A DNA stretch of 64,000 nt from Rouxiella silvae (GTDB lineage: Bacteria; Pseudomonadota; Gammaproteobacteria; Enterobacterales; Enterobacteriaceae), in contig NZ_MRWD01000009.1 in NCBI RefSeq assembly GCF_002093625.1, forward strand, positions 1-64,000. Reading direction: 5' to 3'. The notes beneath the pieces were generated by a model. The model was not told the DNA's origin. It saw only the letters and a program-made list of their open reading frames with translations, and searched no databases. The number at the start of each line of letters is the position of its first letter. Position 1 is the stretch's first letter. A program made the translations under genes and the position numbers. Positions 1 to 8,926 of this stretch are shown here, in pieces.

Positions 1-50
1 TTAACGAACCATTTGCCGATTCCGCTGCTATTACTTGCAAAGGAAATCAA

Positions 51-428
51 ATGAACATTAACAATAGAGTTTTTGAAGTCACAGAAAAACACAAAAGACT
101 TATTATTTGCCTATTAAAAGGCATTACTCAAAAAAACGATATTATTAATGTTGTCTGGTATGAACAAGGCGGCATGGTCAGCGACAACAACTATCATCAA
201 CTTATCCATAAGTTTCGCAACCTGCTGTCTGAAAATAATCTGCCTAAAGCCATGTTAAGAACGATTCCACGACACGGCGCCATGCTTGACCTCACCTTGT
301 TACCGGATATGCCCAGCAACGAATCGAGTCTGCCTGAGCATAGTGAAAAAAAAACCTTCAAATTCGCTACGTTAGGTGCAGGATTAATGACGAGTTTATC
401 GCTGTTCGCCAGGTCGTTTTATCGATAA
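51..428 (+). CDS. Small winged-helix (ToxR/CadC-type) regulator-like protein
   Basis: The 125-residue product looks like an OmpR/ToxR-type winged-helix DNA-binding domain (about residues 1-85). The pattern GGMVSDNNYHQLIHKFRN followed by a hairpin around RTIPRHGAML is typical of CadC/ToxR N-terminal domains. A short hydrophobic stretch near residues 105-120 (FATLGAGLMTSLSLF) could be a single membrane anchor, but no periplasmic sensor domain follows. The ATG is preceded by AAAGGAA at good spacing. It lies just upstream of a MASE1 protein and a hybrid two-component pair on the same strand, so it may be part of that regulatory unit. The DNA target is unknown. Confidence 0.65.
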   Translation: MNINNRVFEVTEKHKRLIICLLKGITQKNDIINVVWYEQGGMVSDNNYHQLIHKFRNLLSENNLPKAMLRTIPRHGAMLDLTLLPDMPSNESSLPEHSEKKTFKFATLGAGLMTSLSLFARSFYR

Positions 429-486
429 GGTTGTATACTCAAGATCTCGTGGTACTGTGACTCACGTTATTCTAAGAGTAAGTTAA

Positions 487-1767
487 ATGATTAAATGGGC
501 GTTTCCGCTGAAATGGTTACTGTTTTCATTAAGTTACTTATCTTTGGCTTTTATTTGCCTCGAAACGCGCGATAACGGCAGCCTATCCTCATCTATTTGG
601 CTTCCTGCAGGACTTACTCTGGGTGTTTTATGCACCACCTCAGTATCTCGCTGGCCGATATGGCTGGTCAGCGCCGGAATTTTGCATGTCTTTGCCAGTT
701 ATCTCCACGACCGCCCGATGGATATCGCGCTGATTTTTGCCATCAATGATCTGATGATCCTTTGCTTTAACGCCATGATTTGGCAGAGCGCAATAAAGGG
801 AAGCGCTAGCGTCAACAACCTGACTGCCATGACTATTTTTATCAGCATTGTGTTAGGTACGAGCGCGGTTGGAGGTATGATAAACGTCTATCTTCTCAGA
901 CTTTTGTCTTACCCCATTGTTTTCTCGCATTTCACCAGTTCCAGCATATCTAATGCCACTGGCTGCCTAGCAATGGCACCTCTCTTTGTGGTTAATCAAC
1001 TCAGTCAACTTTCTGTAAACAAGCGGACCCATAGCCGAAGCCTGCTGTTGATGAGCAGTATTCTTATCTTGTCCGTTGCCATATTTTTACCCGAAAGCGA
1101 CTTTGACCAAAGCGTTCCCGCTATCGAGTTTTCACTTTATTTATTGTTTGGCATGACATTACTTTCTTCATTATTTATTAATGAAAAAAGGCTTTCATTT
1201 CTCTATGTCGCGCTGGCGCTTATCATTAGCATCACGACTATTTATCATCGCGGCCCATTTTCTGCAGATTATTATGATAACGGCAGTGGAGTCACCGCCT
1301 CTCAACTTTATCTTTTAGCAATATTCATATCCGGGCTTCTGGTGCGCAGCGGCATTACCGATATCTACTTAGCAAAAAAACACAGCGACCAACAGTTGCT
1401 ACTTGCCTATTCTGCAACGCCCACCCAGTTCCATTATCAATTTAAAATTAATGTTTCGCTGCAAAAAATCATCTGGAGCGATCCTGCCAGTCAGTTAATT
1501 AAATTCCCAGCTAACTTACTGGCGACACCGGCTCAACTATTAGGGCGAATGACCCCAGAAGACCGAATCATATTTTCCCCCTGGTTTGATGGTACAAATA
1601 AAACTACCGCAACACCTTTTTCACAATCACTTTCATTAGTGTTAACCGACTCGACATTCAGTGATACGCACATTGCTTTGTTATGCGACCACGACAATAC
1701 TGCCAATATATATGTTAATGGGGTACTGATCGTTTATCAGAACAATCTAAGCCAAGCGGGCCGATAA
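487..1767 (+). CDS. MASE1-domain integral membrane sensor without output domain
   Basis: The 426-residue product begins with a MASE1-like membrane sensory domain of about eight hydrophobic helices (roughly residues 5-300), including the early motif SSIWLPAGLTLGVL typical of MASE1 proteins. The remaining 120 residues are soluble and look like a degenerate PAS-like fold (for example SLQKIIWSDPASQLI). No histidine-kinase, GGDEF, EAL or other output domain is present, although MASE1 normally drives such a domain. It ends 1 base before the response-regulator ATG and must be co-transcribed with it. An accessory sensor role for the downstream kinase is an inference. Confidence 0.7.
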   Translation: MIKWAFPLKWLLFSLSYLSLAFICLETRDNGSLSSSIWLPAGLTLGVLCTTSVSRWPIWLVSAGILHVFASYLHDRPMDIALIFAINDLMILCFNAMIWQSAIKGSASVNNLTAMTIFISIVLGTSAVGGMINVYLLRLLSYPIVFSHFTSSSISNATGCLAMAPLFVVNQLSQLSVNKRTHSRSLLLMSSILILSVAIFLPESDFDQSVPAIEFSLYLLFGMTLLSSLFINEKRLSFLYVALALIISITTIYHRGPFSADYYDNGSGVTASQLYLLAIFISGLLVRSGITDIYLAKKHSDQQLLLAYSATPTQFHYQFKINVSLQKIIWSDPASQLIKFPANLLATPAQLLGRMTPEDRIIFSPWFDGTNKTTATPFSQSLSLVLTDSTFSDTHIALLCDHDNTANIYVNGVLIVYQNNLSQAGR

Positions 1768-1768
1768 A

Positions 1769-2398
1769 ATGAAAACAGTATTGATAGCAGACGATCATCC
1801 GGTCTATCTACTCGGCCTTAAAACGTTGCTCGAAACGCAGTTTAGCCAAGACTTCTCCCTGAGTGGCATGGCCAGCAATGTCGATGAGCTGCTTAGTGCG
1901 CTTAAAAATTCTCAACCCGACCTGTTACTGACTGATTTCACCATGCCGGGAAATCAGCAATCCGATGGGCTGCACCTGATACAGTATTTAAGGCGCACCT
2001 ATCCCACGCTACCTATAGTCGTGATAAGCGTTCTTTCTAATCAGGCTATTGTTAACGTTATGCTTAAAGCTGGGGTGATTGCGGTTATAAACAAGCAGAG
2101 CCTGGGCACAGAACTCAACGCGTGCCTCAAATCTTTGTCCATGGGCCTCGTCATACCACGCAATAGCCATCCTCAGATTGAAAAAAACCCTCAGTACCTC
2201 TCGGCCTATGGGCAACTTAGCCCAAAAGAAAGTGAGGTATTACGTCTATTAAATCAGGGTCAGACGGTGAACCAGATTGCCCAGATGCTGCATCGTTCAA
2301 AACAGACCATTAGTGGCCAAAAAAAGAGCGCCATGAACAAACTGAGCCTGTCAACGGATGCCGAGCTGTTTGAATATCTGCTTAAGATGGACCTGTGA
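1769..2398 (+). CDS. LuxR/RcsB-type response regulator (EvgA/BvgA-like)
   Basis: A 209-residue response regulator. The receiver domain has the acidic pair in IADDHP near the N-terminus and the phospho-acceptor Asp56 in LLLTDFTMPG. The C-terminal LuxR/FixJ helix-turn-helix (about 148-205) has LSPKESEVLRLL and the RcsB/FimZ-like recognition helix region SKQTISGQKKSAMNKL. It starts one base after the MASE1 gene stop and its stop overlaps the GTG of the kinase gene (GTGA), so the two proteins are translationally coupled partners. Family membership is clear; the regulon is unknown. Confidence 0.88.
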   Translation: MKTVLIADDHPVYLLGLKTLLETQFSQDFSLSGMASNVDELLSALKNSQPDLLLTDFTMPGNQQSDGLHLIQYLRRTYPTLPIVVISVLSNQAIVNVMLKAGVIAVINKQSLGTELNACLKSLSMGLVIPRNSHPQIEKNPQYLSAYGQLSPKESEVLRLLNQGQTVNQIAQMLHRSKQTISGQKKSAMNKLSLSTDAELFEYLLKMDL

Positions 2399-5142
2399 GT
2401 CGGTTAACCGTCCTTTTCATTTTAACAATGCTGACCTGTGCCAACGCAGCGCAGGCGGCGTCGCTACGCGTTGGCATTGACAGCGTTGACGTGCGCTACA
2501 ACGAAATAAATACCTCTATTCAAGATAATAATATTGAACCTGCGCTGCTAACCCTGTTAGAAAAACAGCTCAAGCAACAAGATTCAGTATTTAATGATTT
2601 TAAAATAATTCCGCTCAAAGACCACGGCAAACGGAACACTCTGCTGGCCGAAAAAGACCTTGATGCCGTATTTTCAGAAAGCGCCTTTGCAACTCTGCCT
2701 GGCAACTTGGTTGAAACCCTCCCTCTGTTTACGACTCACTGGCGTATGGTTTCACTCAGCGGCAGAATGGCGCAGGGGCTTGATTTCAGCAATCTTAACG
2801 ACGTACGCGTCATTGTGGTTAGCGACGCGCCAATCGAGGCCTTAAAACAGCGTTATCCGCAGATCACTATCATCGTCAGCGCCTCTCTGGGAGATGCGGT
2901 CACACTCCTGAAAGCGGGTGCCGCTGATGGCGTATTTTGCCGAGAGCAGGCAGCCAATGTCCTCAGCGAAAACATATTCCCAGGACAGCTGCAGGTTTAT
3001 CACCTTGATTCTCTAATAACTCGAACGCATCTGCTTACGCGCAACGACAACCCTGCCGCCCTGGCCGCGCTCAATCAGGCAATACAGCGGTTACCGCAGG
3101 AACAAGTGAACAACATCATCAGCCGTAACTTCACCGTGCAGACACTGATGAATATTGTGCCTCTGCTACAGCAAAATCATCGCAACTTTGATAATGCAGC
3201 AGTGATAGTGGCAGTGATCGCTTTATTTTTAATTGGCATTCTGTTTACTCAGATTTTACGGCGTAAAAAAGTCGAGCGGCGTCTAAAGGATGCGATAAAG
3301 TTTTGGGAAACCCTGCTCAACAGCCTGTCGACGCCGGTTATGGTTTCTAATTCTGCGGCCATTATTACTCACGTTAATCACGCGCTGTGTCGAAGTCTGC
3401 AGGTCGAGCCTGCAGCCGTTATTGGCAGTGCGGTTGAGCACTTTAATCAGCGTTTTTTTGCTAACCCTGCACTCGATACGGCAAGATTAGTGGAGGCAAG
3501 TCTCGCCACCGAAGCGCAGTTTTTTGAAGGCAGCTACCGTCAGCAAAACAGTCAGCACAGTATTGCTGGCTGGATAACGCCCTACAGCAACACTCATTTA
3601 GTACCACAGGGGCTGGTTATCGGCTGGTACGACATGACCGAGCGTATTCGACTTGAGGCTCAACTGGCGCAAGCGCTGGAAGAAGCCAACGCTTTCAGCC
3701 ATGAAAAAAGTGAGTTTTTAGCCCGAATGAGCCACGAAATTCGCTCGCCGATGAACGTTATCATGGGCGTGCTTGAAATTGAAAATCAGCGCATCAATAA
3801 TTCACAATCGCCCATCTCAGTGGCTTATAACGCCTCTCGCGGACTGCTAAGAATTATCGGCGACATTCTCGACTTGTCAAAAATAGAGGCGGGCGAAATG
3901 AAGCTGAAACTCGCGCCTGTTTCTCTTTATTCCCTGCTGGAAAACGCAGCGGATGCTTATCAGAATCTGGCAGAAAGAAAAGGGCTGCGGTTGGACAGCG
4001 ATATAGAAAGCTGCTTCGGCCAAGATTACCTGCTGGACGAAGGCAAAATGGTTCAAATCCTTAATAATCTGCTCAGCAACGCGGTCAAATACACCCAGCA
4101 GGGGCACATAGCGCTTGCAATAAAGGTGATTGACCTTGGCGATAATACGCATCAGATCACACTTAGCGTCAGTGACAGTGGGATAGGTATTAAAGCATCA
4201 CTGCTGCCGGGCATTATCAAACCCTACCGCCAAATATCCTCAGCGACGCCAGACAGCACCGGGCTTGGCCTAACTATTTGCCATCAATTGGTCACGCTTA
4301 TGGGCGGTAAACTCGACATCACCTCACAGCAAAATCAAGGTTCGACGTTTACCGTTACCCTAGGTTGCCAATGTGTAGCATCGGCTACTGTCGCCACCAC
4401 GCAGCCCGCCCCCATCACAGAAGGCGAGAGCTGTAGGCTGTGGATTATTGACGATTTGCCTGCCAATCTGCTGGTAATGAAACTGCAGCTTACCGCCTTG
4501 GGTCATCAGGTAACGACTTTCGACAGTGCACAAGAAGCACTCAAACACCTGCAGCAACCCGCGACTCGTCGACCCGATATGATCCTGACAGATTGCCAGA
4601 TGCCGGGTATGTCAGGGTACGAATTCGCCACTCAGGTACGTCTTTTGGAAGGGGATAACACTGAGCATCTGCCCATCGTCGGGTGTACGGCGAACGCCTT
4701 TTCAGATGAGGAGACCAAGTGCATCAGCGCAGGGATGGACGGTCACTTAACCAAGCCTATGACCCAGTCAGATTTGAAAAATTGCCTGCATGAATTATTG
4801 TTTAATCGCCACATCAACCTAAGTGAAATCCTTACCCTGGCTTCAGATAAGCAACCGGTGATTATCAAGCTGATAGACGAACTGCAGAAAAGCAGTGCGG
4901 AAGATTTGATGCTGATTGAAAGCGCATGGAAAGAAAATGACCTTGAAACGATGAAAAGCAAAATTCATCGCCTCAAGGGCAATTTCGCCTTGACGCATTT
5001 TGAGGCAGGAAAACATCTCTGCCTGATGCTGGAAACGAAGCTAAACCATGCCGACAGTAATATCGCACTGCCCATGATGCAGCTTCATCATACCACTCGC
5101 CAGTTTATTGCCCTGCTGCATAAAATTTCGCCAGAAACATAA
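2395..5142 (+). CDS. EvgS/BvgS-type hybrid sensor histidine kinase with phosphorelay domains
   Basis: A 915-residue unorthodox kinase. Visible in order: signal peptide ending near AAQAA; one periplasmic solute-binding (SBP_bac_3-like) domain, about 23-250; transmembrane helix about 268-286; PAS-like region about 300-415; HisKA with His447 in ARMSHEIRSP; HATPase with N-box NNLLSNAVKY, DSGIGI and STGLGL; receiver domain with Asp733 in LTDCQMPG and Lys787; C-terminal Hpt with His858 in KIHRLKGNF. EvgS and BvgS normally carry two periplasmic Venus-flytrap domains, whereas this protein has room for only one. The GTG start overlaps the regulator stop by four bases and gives an immediate hydrophobic signal sequence. 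The signal sensed is unknown. Confidence 0.9.
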   Translation: MSRLTVLFILTMLTCANAAQAASLRVGIDSVDVRYNEINTSIQDNNIEPALLTLLEKQLKQQDSVFNDFKIIPLKDHGKRNTLLAEKDLDAVFSESAFATLPGNLVETLPLFTTHWRMVSLSGRMAQGLDFSNLNDVRVIVVSDAPIEALKQRYPQITIIVSASLGDAVTLLKAGAADGVFCREQAANVLSENIFPGQLQVYHLDSLITRTHLLTRNDNPAALAALNQAIQRLPQEQVNNIISRNFTVQTLMNIVPLLQQNHRNFDNAAVIVAVIALFLIGILFTQILRRKKVERRLKDAIKFWETLLNSLSTPVMVSNSAAIITHVNHALCRSLQVEPAAVIGSAVEHFNQRFFANPALDTARLVEASLATEAQFFEGSYRQQNSQHSIAGWITPYSNTHLVPQGLVIGWYDMTERIRLEAQLAQALEEANAFSHEKSEFLARMSHEIRSPMNVIMGVLEIENQRINNSQSPISVAYNASRGLLRIIGDILDLSKIEAGEMKLKLAPVSLYSLLENAADAYQNLAERKGLRLDSDIESCFGQDYLLDEGKMVQILNNLLSNAVKYTQQGHIALAIKVIDLGDNTHQITLSVSDSGIGIKASLLPGIIKPYRQISSATPDSTGLGLTICHQLVTLMGGKLDITSQQNQGSTFTVTLGCQCVASATVATTQPAPITEGESCRLWIIDDLPANLLVMKLQLTALGHQVTTFDSAQEALKHLQQPATRRPDMILTDCQMPGMSGYEFATQVRLLEGDNTEHLPIVGCTANAFSDEETKCISAGMDGHLTKPMTQSDLKNCLHELLFNRHINLSEILTLASDKQPVIIKLIDELQKSSAEDLMLIESAWKENDLETMKSKIHRLKGNFALTHFEAGKHLCLMLETKLNHADSNIALPMMQLHHTTRQFIALLHKISPET

Positions 5143-5266
5143 GTGCTGCGCCCCCGGCTGGGTTGATTAAATTTCGCCCTATCATGTTAATAGGTTGAAA
5201 CCTGTGACGCCGAGAGCGAAAATAGCAGGGTTTGATTCATTCACTTTCACATTCGTTGTCGGACCT

Positions 5267-5518
5267 ATGAGCGCAAGTAAACCACGCCGTCCGCATGGAC
5301 GTTGGACCTATTACATCATGTATGAAGACATTCTGTGGCCCTGCCCGGTTCGTTGGGAGTGGGAAAACGGGTACGGCGGCTGGCTGCCTTTTTACTACTC
5401 GCCAACGCTGGAGTTTGTCGCGGGTGATCCGACCAAGGCCACCAAAGTTGCACCCGGTCGCGCCGCTGCCCCGAATAGAAGCAAACAACTCGCTTTTTTT
5501 GCAGCCCAGCACCGCTAA
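5267..5518 (+). CDS. Hypothetical small protein
   Basis: An 83-residue reading frame fills part of the otherwise empty 394-bp gap between the kinase gene and the convergent MFS gene. It is rich in aromatic residues (WTYYIMYEDILWPC, GYGGWLPFYY), which looks protein-like. No family is recognised and no strong ribosome-binding site precedes this ATG; an upstream TTG at 5195 would add 24 residues. The opposite strand also has an open frame across most of it, so it may not be coding. The rest of the gap shows nothing clear. Confidence 0.3.
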   Translation: MSASKPRRPHGRWTYYIMYEDILWPCPVRWEWENGYGGWLPFYYSPTLEFVAGDPTKATKVAPGRAAAPNRSKQLAFFAAQHR

Positions 5519-5536
5519 CCGTCAGCCGCGTCATTA

Positions 5537-6718
5537 TTAAACGGTTTCCGATTGGCGGGCCCCAGGCGTAAAGCCCGTTTTTCGGGCACTGAACGCAATC
5601 ACTAGACCGATCGTCAGCAGCAGCAGCATCGCCCACGGAAATGCCCCCGCGCCCTGCGATTTCAACAATACTCCCCCCGCAATGCCTCCTCCGGCAATAG
5701 CCAAATTCCACGCCACCACAATCATCGATTGAGCAATGTCCGCACTGTCGCCTGCTGCATCGGCACAGGCGGTTTGCAGCAATGTGGCCGCGCCGCCAAA
5801 GGTTGCCCCCCAGGCAAAGATGGCGCAATAAAATACCGGTGCAATCTGTGCCACACTGCCAAAGGCCAGTGTGGTTAGTGCAAAAATCGCCAGGCTAAAA
5901 ATCACACTCCTGCGCAGCCAGCGGTCAACCAGAAAACCGGTCAATCCAATGCCCAGCAGGGCGCTTAGACCAAACAACAGCAGGATACTGTCCGTCTGAC
6001 CGGCAAGGCCGAGAGGCGTTAAAAAAGGCACAATATAGGTATAAAGAATGTTGTGCGCGGTTATCCAAGTAAAAATAACCATCAGCACCGGTCTCACGCC
6101 GGGCAGCAGCCACACCTGATACAGCGAGAGCTGCTTCTGACGCGCCTCTCCCGGAAAGTCTGGCACTTTGGCCAATATCCAGCCGATAAGCAGCAGCGTT
6201 AACACCGACATAATGCCAAATGCACTACGCCAGCCGACCCAAGAACCAATCCACGTACCAAGCGGCACGCCGAGTGACAGCGCCAGAGGTGTGCCAATCA
6301 TCGCCAGCGTCATCGCCCTGCCCTGAAGTGCGGGCGCAACCATTCTGCGGGCATAGCCGGCGATCAGCCCCCAGGCCAATCCCGCTGAAGCGCCGGCAAA
6401 AAAGCGCGCCACCAGCGTAAGGGTGTAATCCGTTGAAAAGGTGGTCAGAGAATTAAACAGTAAAAAACCGATGGCCGAGCTCAACAGTGCACTGCGCCGC
6501 CGCCAACCGCGGGTCGCCACGGTCAGGGGAATAGCCGCCACCAGCGAGCCCAAGGCGTACAGCGTCACCATCTGACCGGCCATCGACGGCGAAACGTACA
6601 GGCCGTCGCTGATTTGCGGCAGCAGGCCCGCGGGCAATGTTTCCGTCATAATGGCGATAAACCCGGTCATCGCCAAAGCCAGCAGCCCTGATACTGGCAG
6701 TCGTGCGTCGCGGTTCAT
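5537..6718 (-). CDS. MFS transporter (DHA1-type efflux permease)
   Basis: A 393-residue major facilitator protein with about twelve hydrophobic helices. The N-terminal pattern MTETLPAGLLPQIS and the motif-A-like loop ATRGWRRR between helices 2 and 3 are typical of the DHA1 drug-export family that includes AraJ, NepI and YdhP. Its ATG overlaps the stop of the serine-hydrolase gene by four bases, so the two are one operon, divergent from a LysR-type gene. Export of a small organic or drug-like substrate is inferred from family; the substrate cannot be read from the sequence. Confidence 0.85.
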   Translation of the reverse strand: MNRDARLPVSGLLALAMTGFIAIMTETLPAGLLPQISDGLYVSPSMAGQMVTLYALGSLVAAIPLTVATRGWRRRSALLSSAIGFLLFNSLTTFSTDYTLTLVARFFAGASAGLAWGLIAGYARRMVAPALQGRAMTLAMIGTPLALSLGVPLGTWIGSWVGWRSAFGIMSVLTLLLIGWILAKVPDFPGEARQKQLSLYQVWLLPGVRPVLMVIFTWITAHNILYTYIVPFLTPLGLAGQTDSILLLFGLSALLGIGLTGFLVDRWLRRSVIFSLAIFALTTLAFGSVAQIAPVFYCAIFAWGATFGGAATLLQTACADAAGDSADIAQSMIVVAWNLAIAGGGIAGGVLLKSQGAGAFPWAMLLLLTIGLVIAFSARKTGFTPGARQSETV

Positions 6719-7923
6719 AAGTTATTCCCGCTAAAAAGGCTGGCATAGACGGCATCACGCAGGTCGCTGACAAACTGCCCAGACATTCCCTCATACAACG
6801 TATTGGTCAACGCCACCACCGTCAGTTCACGTTGGCGGTCGACAAACCACGAATGACCGTACGCCCCACCCCAGCGCCAAGTCCCTACCGACTCGGGCGA
6901 CGCGGCCTCATCTGGGTCACGAAGTACCGAAAATCCCAGGCCGAAACCAAATCCCGGCGCGTTAGGCAGCAAGGCACCCGATGTTTGGTCACGCCCCATC
7001 TCATCAATGAGTGATGAAGAAATTATCGGCTCACCGCCCTGACGCAGCGCTTCAAAAAAACGCAGTAAATCAGGTGCGTTAGAGACCATTCCCGCACCGC
7101 CGGAGGGGAAAGCCTCGGCGTTCAGAATGCGATGCAATGAGTAAGGTATGCCAACGCTTTCTTCAAAGGGTGAAACGGATTCATTTTCTGCCAAAATGTG
7201 CGGCTGAGGATGGTCACTGACGTAAGGCGTCGCCAGACGCTCTGGCTGTAGGGTATAAAATCCACTGTCTTCCATGCGCAAAGGCTCAGTAACCAGACTT
7301 TTTACCGCCTGATCCAGGCGTAGGCCACACACCTGCTCAATAACCGCCCCCAGCACGTCAATGGCCAGCGAATAACACCAGGCGGTGCCTGGCGTATAAA
7401 GCAACGGCACGCTGGCCAATCGGCGTAAGTTTTCGCTCAGCGACTGTGTTGCATTATCCATGCCGTCAGAAACTCCGGCCTGCGCGTAAGGTCCCTGCGC
7501 ATCACTTTCAAGAAAACGGTATCCCAGTCCAGCGGTGTGGCTCAGCAGTTGGCGCACGGTAATCGTCGCCGTTTCGCCGTTGGCCAAGGTCGGGCGAAAA
7601 TCGGTCAGCAGCGCATCCACCGGACAATCGAGAAACAATCGTCCCTGACGAATAAGCGCCATTGCCGCCGCCGAGACAATCGGTTTGGACACCGATGCCA
7701 GGCGAAACAAGGTGTTCAGCGACATCGATTTCTGCGCTTCACGGTCGGCCCAACCGTCGGCGATTTGAAAGCAAATCTCCCCCCGATGGGCAACGATGAC
7801 CACCGCGCCCACTAGGCGATTGTCAGCCAATGCCTGACCGATCACGCGATTAACGGCAGAAAACTGTTCATACTGACCTTTGTTGTCATGCGGATTTTTA
7901 ACCCACGAAGCTGGCTGTACCAT
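6715..7923 (-). CDS. Beta-lactamase-fold serine hydrolase (EstB-like esterase)
   Basis: A 402-residue class C beta-lactamase/DD-peptidase fold protein. The catalytic SxxK is Ser77-Lys80 in LASVSK, the Tyr motif is YSL (as in EstB esterases, not the YxN of beta-lactamases) and the third motif is replaced by a WGGAYGHSWF segment. These variations favour esterase activity over beta-lactam hydrolysis. It has no signal peptide, so it is probably cytoplasmic. It is the first gene of a two-gene operon with an MFS exporter and is divergent from a LysR gene that probably controls it. Confidence 0.85.
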   Translation of the reverse strand: MVQPASWVKNPHDNKGQYEQFSAVNRVIGQALADNRLVGAVVIVAHRGEICFQIADGWADREAQKSMSLNTLFRLASVSKPIVSAAAMALIRQGRLFLDCPVDALLTDFRPTLANGETATITVRQLLSHTAGLGYRFLESDAQGPYAQAGVSDGMDNATQSLSENLRRLASVPLLYTPGTAWCYSLAIDVLGAVIEQVCGLRLDQAVKSLVTEPLRMEDSGFYTLQPERLATPYVSDHPQPHILAENESVSPFEESVGIPYSLHRILNAEAFPSGGAGMVSNAPDLLRFFEALRQGGEPIISSSLIDEMGRDQTSGALLPNAPGFGFGLGFSVLRDPDEAASPESVGTWRWGGAYGHSWFVDRQRELTVVALTNTLYEGMSGQFVSDLRDAVYASLFSGNNL

Positions 7924-8006
7924 GTGATATTCCCTAAAAGATTACGTCGTGAACTCAAGATAGAACGCTTGGGAATGCGGAAAAAGTAGGGTAGATTTCT
8001 TTTATA

Positions 8007-8026
8007 TACGGAATATTTTGTCCGTA
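8007..8026. promoter_or_regulatory. Inverted repeat TACGGA-N8-TCCGTA, probable LysR operator
   Basis: A perfect 6-bp inverted repeat with 8-bp spacer lies in the divergent promoter region between the hydrolase/MFS operon and the LysR-type gene, immediately upstream of the LysR start. This is the usual place for a LysR-family recognition site controlling both units. The assignment is inferred from position and symmetry. Confidence 0.5.
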
Positions 8027-8038
8027 ATGGGAGATGAA

Positions 8039-8926
8039 ATGGACAGCCTCAGCAGCCTTGGTGTATTTGTACAGGTCGCCGAAACCGGCAGTTTCGTTGC
8101 CGCAGGCGGCACATTGGGCGTGTCGGCATCAGCCGTCGGCAAAAGCATTTCACGCCTCGAAAACAAGCTTAACGTGCGGCTGTTTCACCGCAGTACGCGC
8201 AGCCTGACGCTGACCGCAGAGGGGCAGCTTTTTCTTGAGCGAAGCCGCAGGATACTGGCCGAATATGAAGCCGCCGAGCACGAGCTTAGCCTCGCGTCGC
8301 AGTATCCACGGGGTCGCCTGCGCATAAGCCTGCCGATGGTCGGCTCCTTAATGCTGCCAGTGCTGAGCGAGTTTATGTCCTGCTATCCCGACGTGGAGCT
8401 GGAGCTGAATTTCAGCGATAAAATGGTTGATGTGATTGAAGAAGGATTCGATGCGGTGATCCGTACCGGTGAAATGACGGATTCTCGCCTTAACCTGCGC
8501 AAGCTTGGTGATTACACTAAATTCGTTGTCGCCTCGCCCGCCTACCTCGCCAAACACGGCACTCCTCAGTCCCCCGAGCACTTGGCACAGCACAGTTGTC
8601 TGCACTATCGTTTTAGCCGCAGCGGAAAAATTGAACCCTGGCCGCTGGTGCACGAACGGCCGCTTGCTCTGCCACTTTCAATGGTTTGCAATAACCTTGA
8701 GGCGCAGGTTTACTTCGCCCAACAGGGCTTAGGAATAACCTGCCTGCCCGAATTTGCCGTGCGCGAGTCGCTTGCCAACGGTAAATTACAAAGCGTGCTC
8801 AACCCATTTGTCTCACACAGCGCCTCTTTCAATATCCTCTGGCCTTCGGGGGGTTGCATGACGCCGAGGCTGCGAGCTTTGATCGATTTTCTTTGTGAAC
8901 ACACCTTTGCGCGGAGAAAAGCATGA
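8039..8926 (+). CDS. LysR-family transcriptional regulator
   Basis: A 295-residue LysR-type regulator. The N-terminal winged helix (about 1-60) begins MDSLSSLGVFVQVAETGSF and has the SASAVGKSISRLE recognition region; an effector-binding domain fills the rest. The ATG at 8039 follows GGGAG at proper spacing and gives the standard LysR N-terminus; in-frame starts at 8027 or 8018 are possible. The nearby FHRSTRSLTLT motif is typical of the subgroup often paired with efflux or dehydrogenase genes. It is divergent from the hydrolase-MFS operon, which is its likely target. Its stop overlaps the next gene start (ATGA). Confidence 0.9.
   Translation: MDSLSSLGVFVQVAETGSFVAAGGTLGVSASAVGKSISRLENKLNVRLFHRSTRSLTLTAEGQLFLERSRRILAEYEAAEHELSLASQYPRGRLRISLPMVGSLMLPVLSEFMSCYPDVELELNFSDKMVDVIEEGFDAVIRTGEMTDSRLNLRKLGDYTKFVVASPAYLAKHGTPQSPEHLAQHSCLHYRFSRSGKIEPWPLVHERPLALPLSMVCNNLEAQVYFAQQGLGITCLPEFAVRESLANGKLQSVLNPFVSHSASFNILWPSGGCMTPRLRALIDFLCEHTFARRKA

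Noticed and set aside
6715-7923. Antibiotic-resistance beta-lactamase
   Set aside because: The Tyr motif is YSL and no signal peptide is present; the pattern is that of EstB-like esterases.
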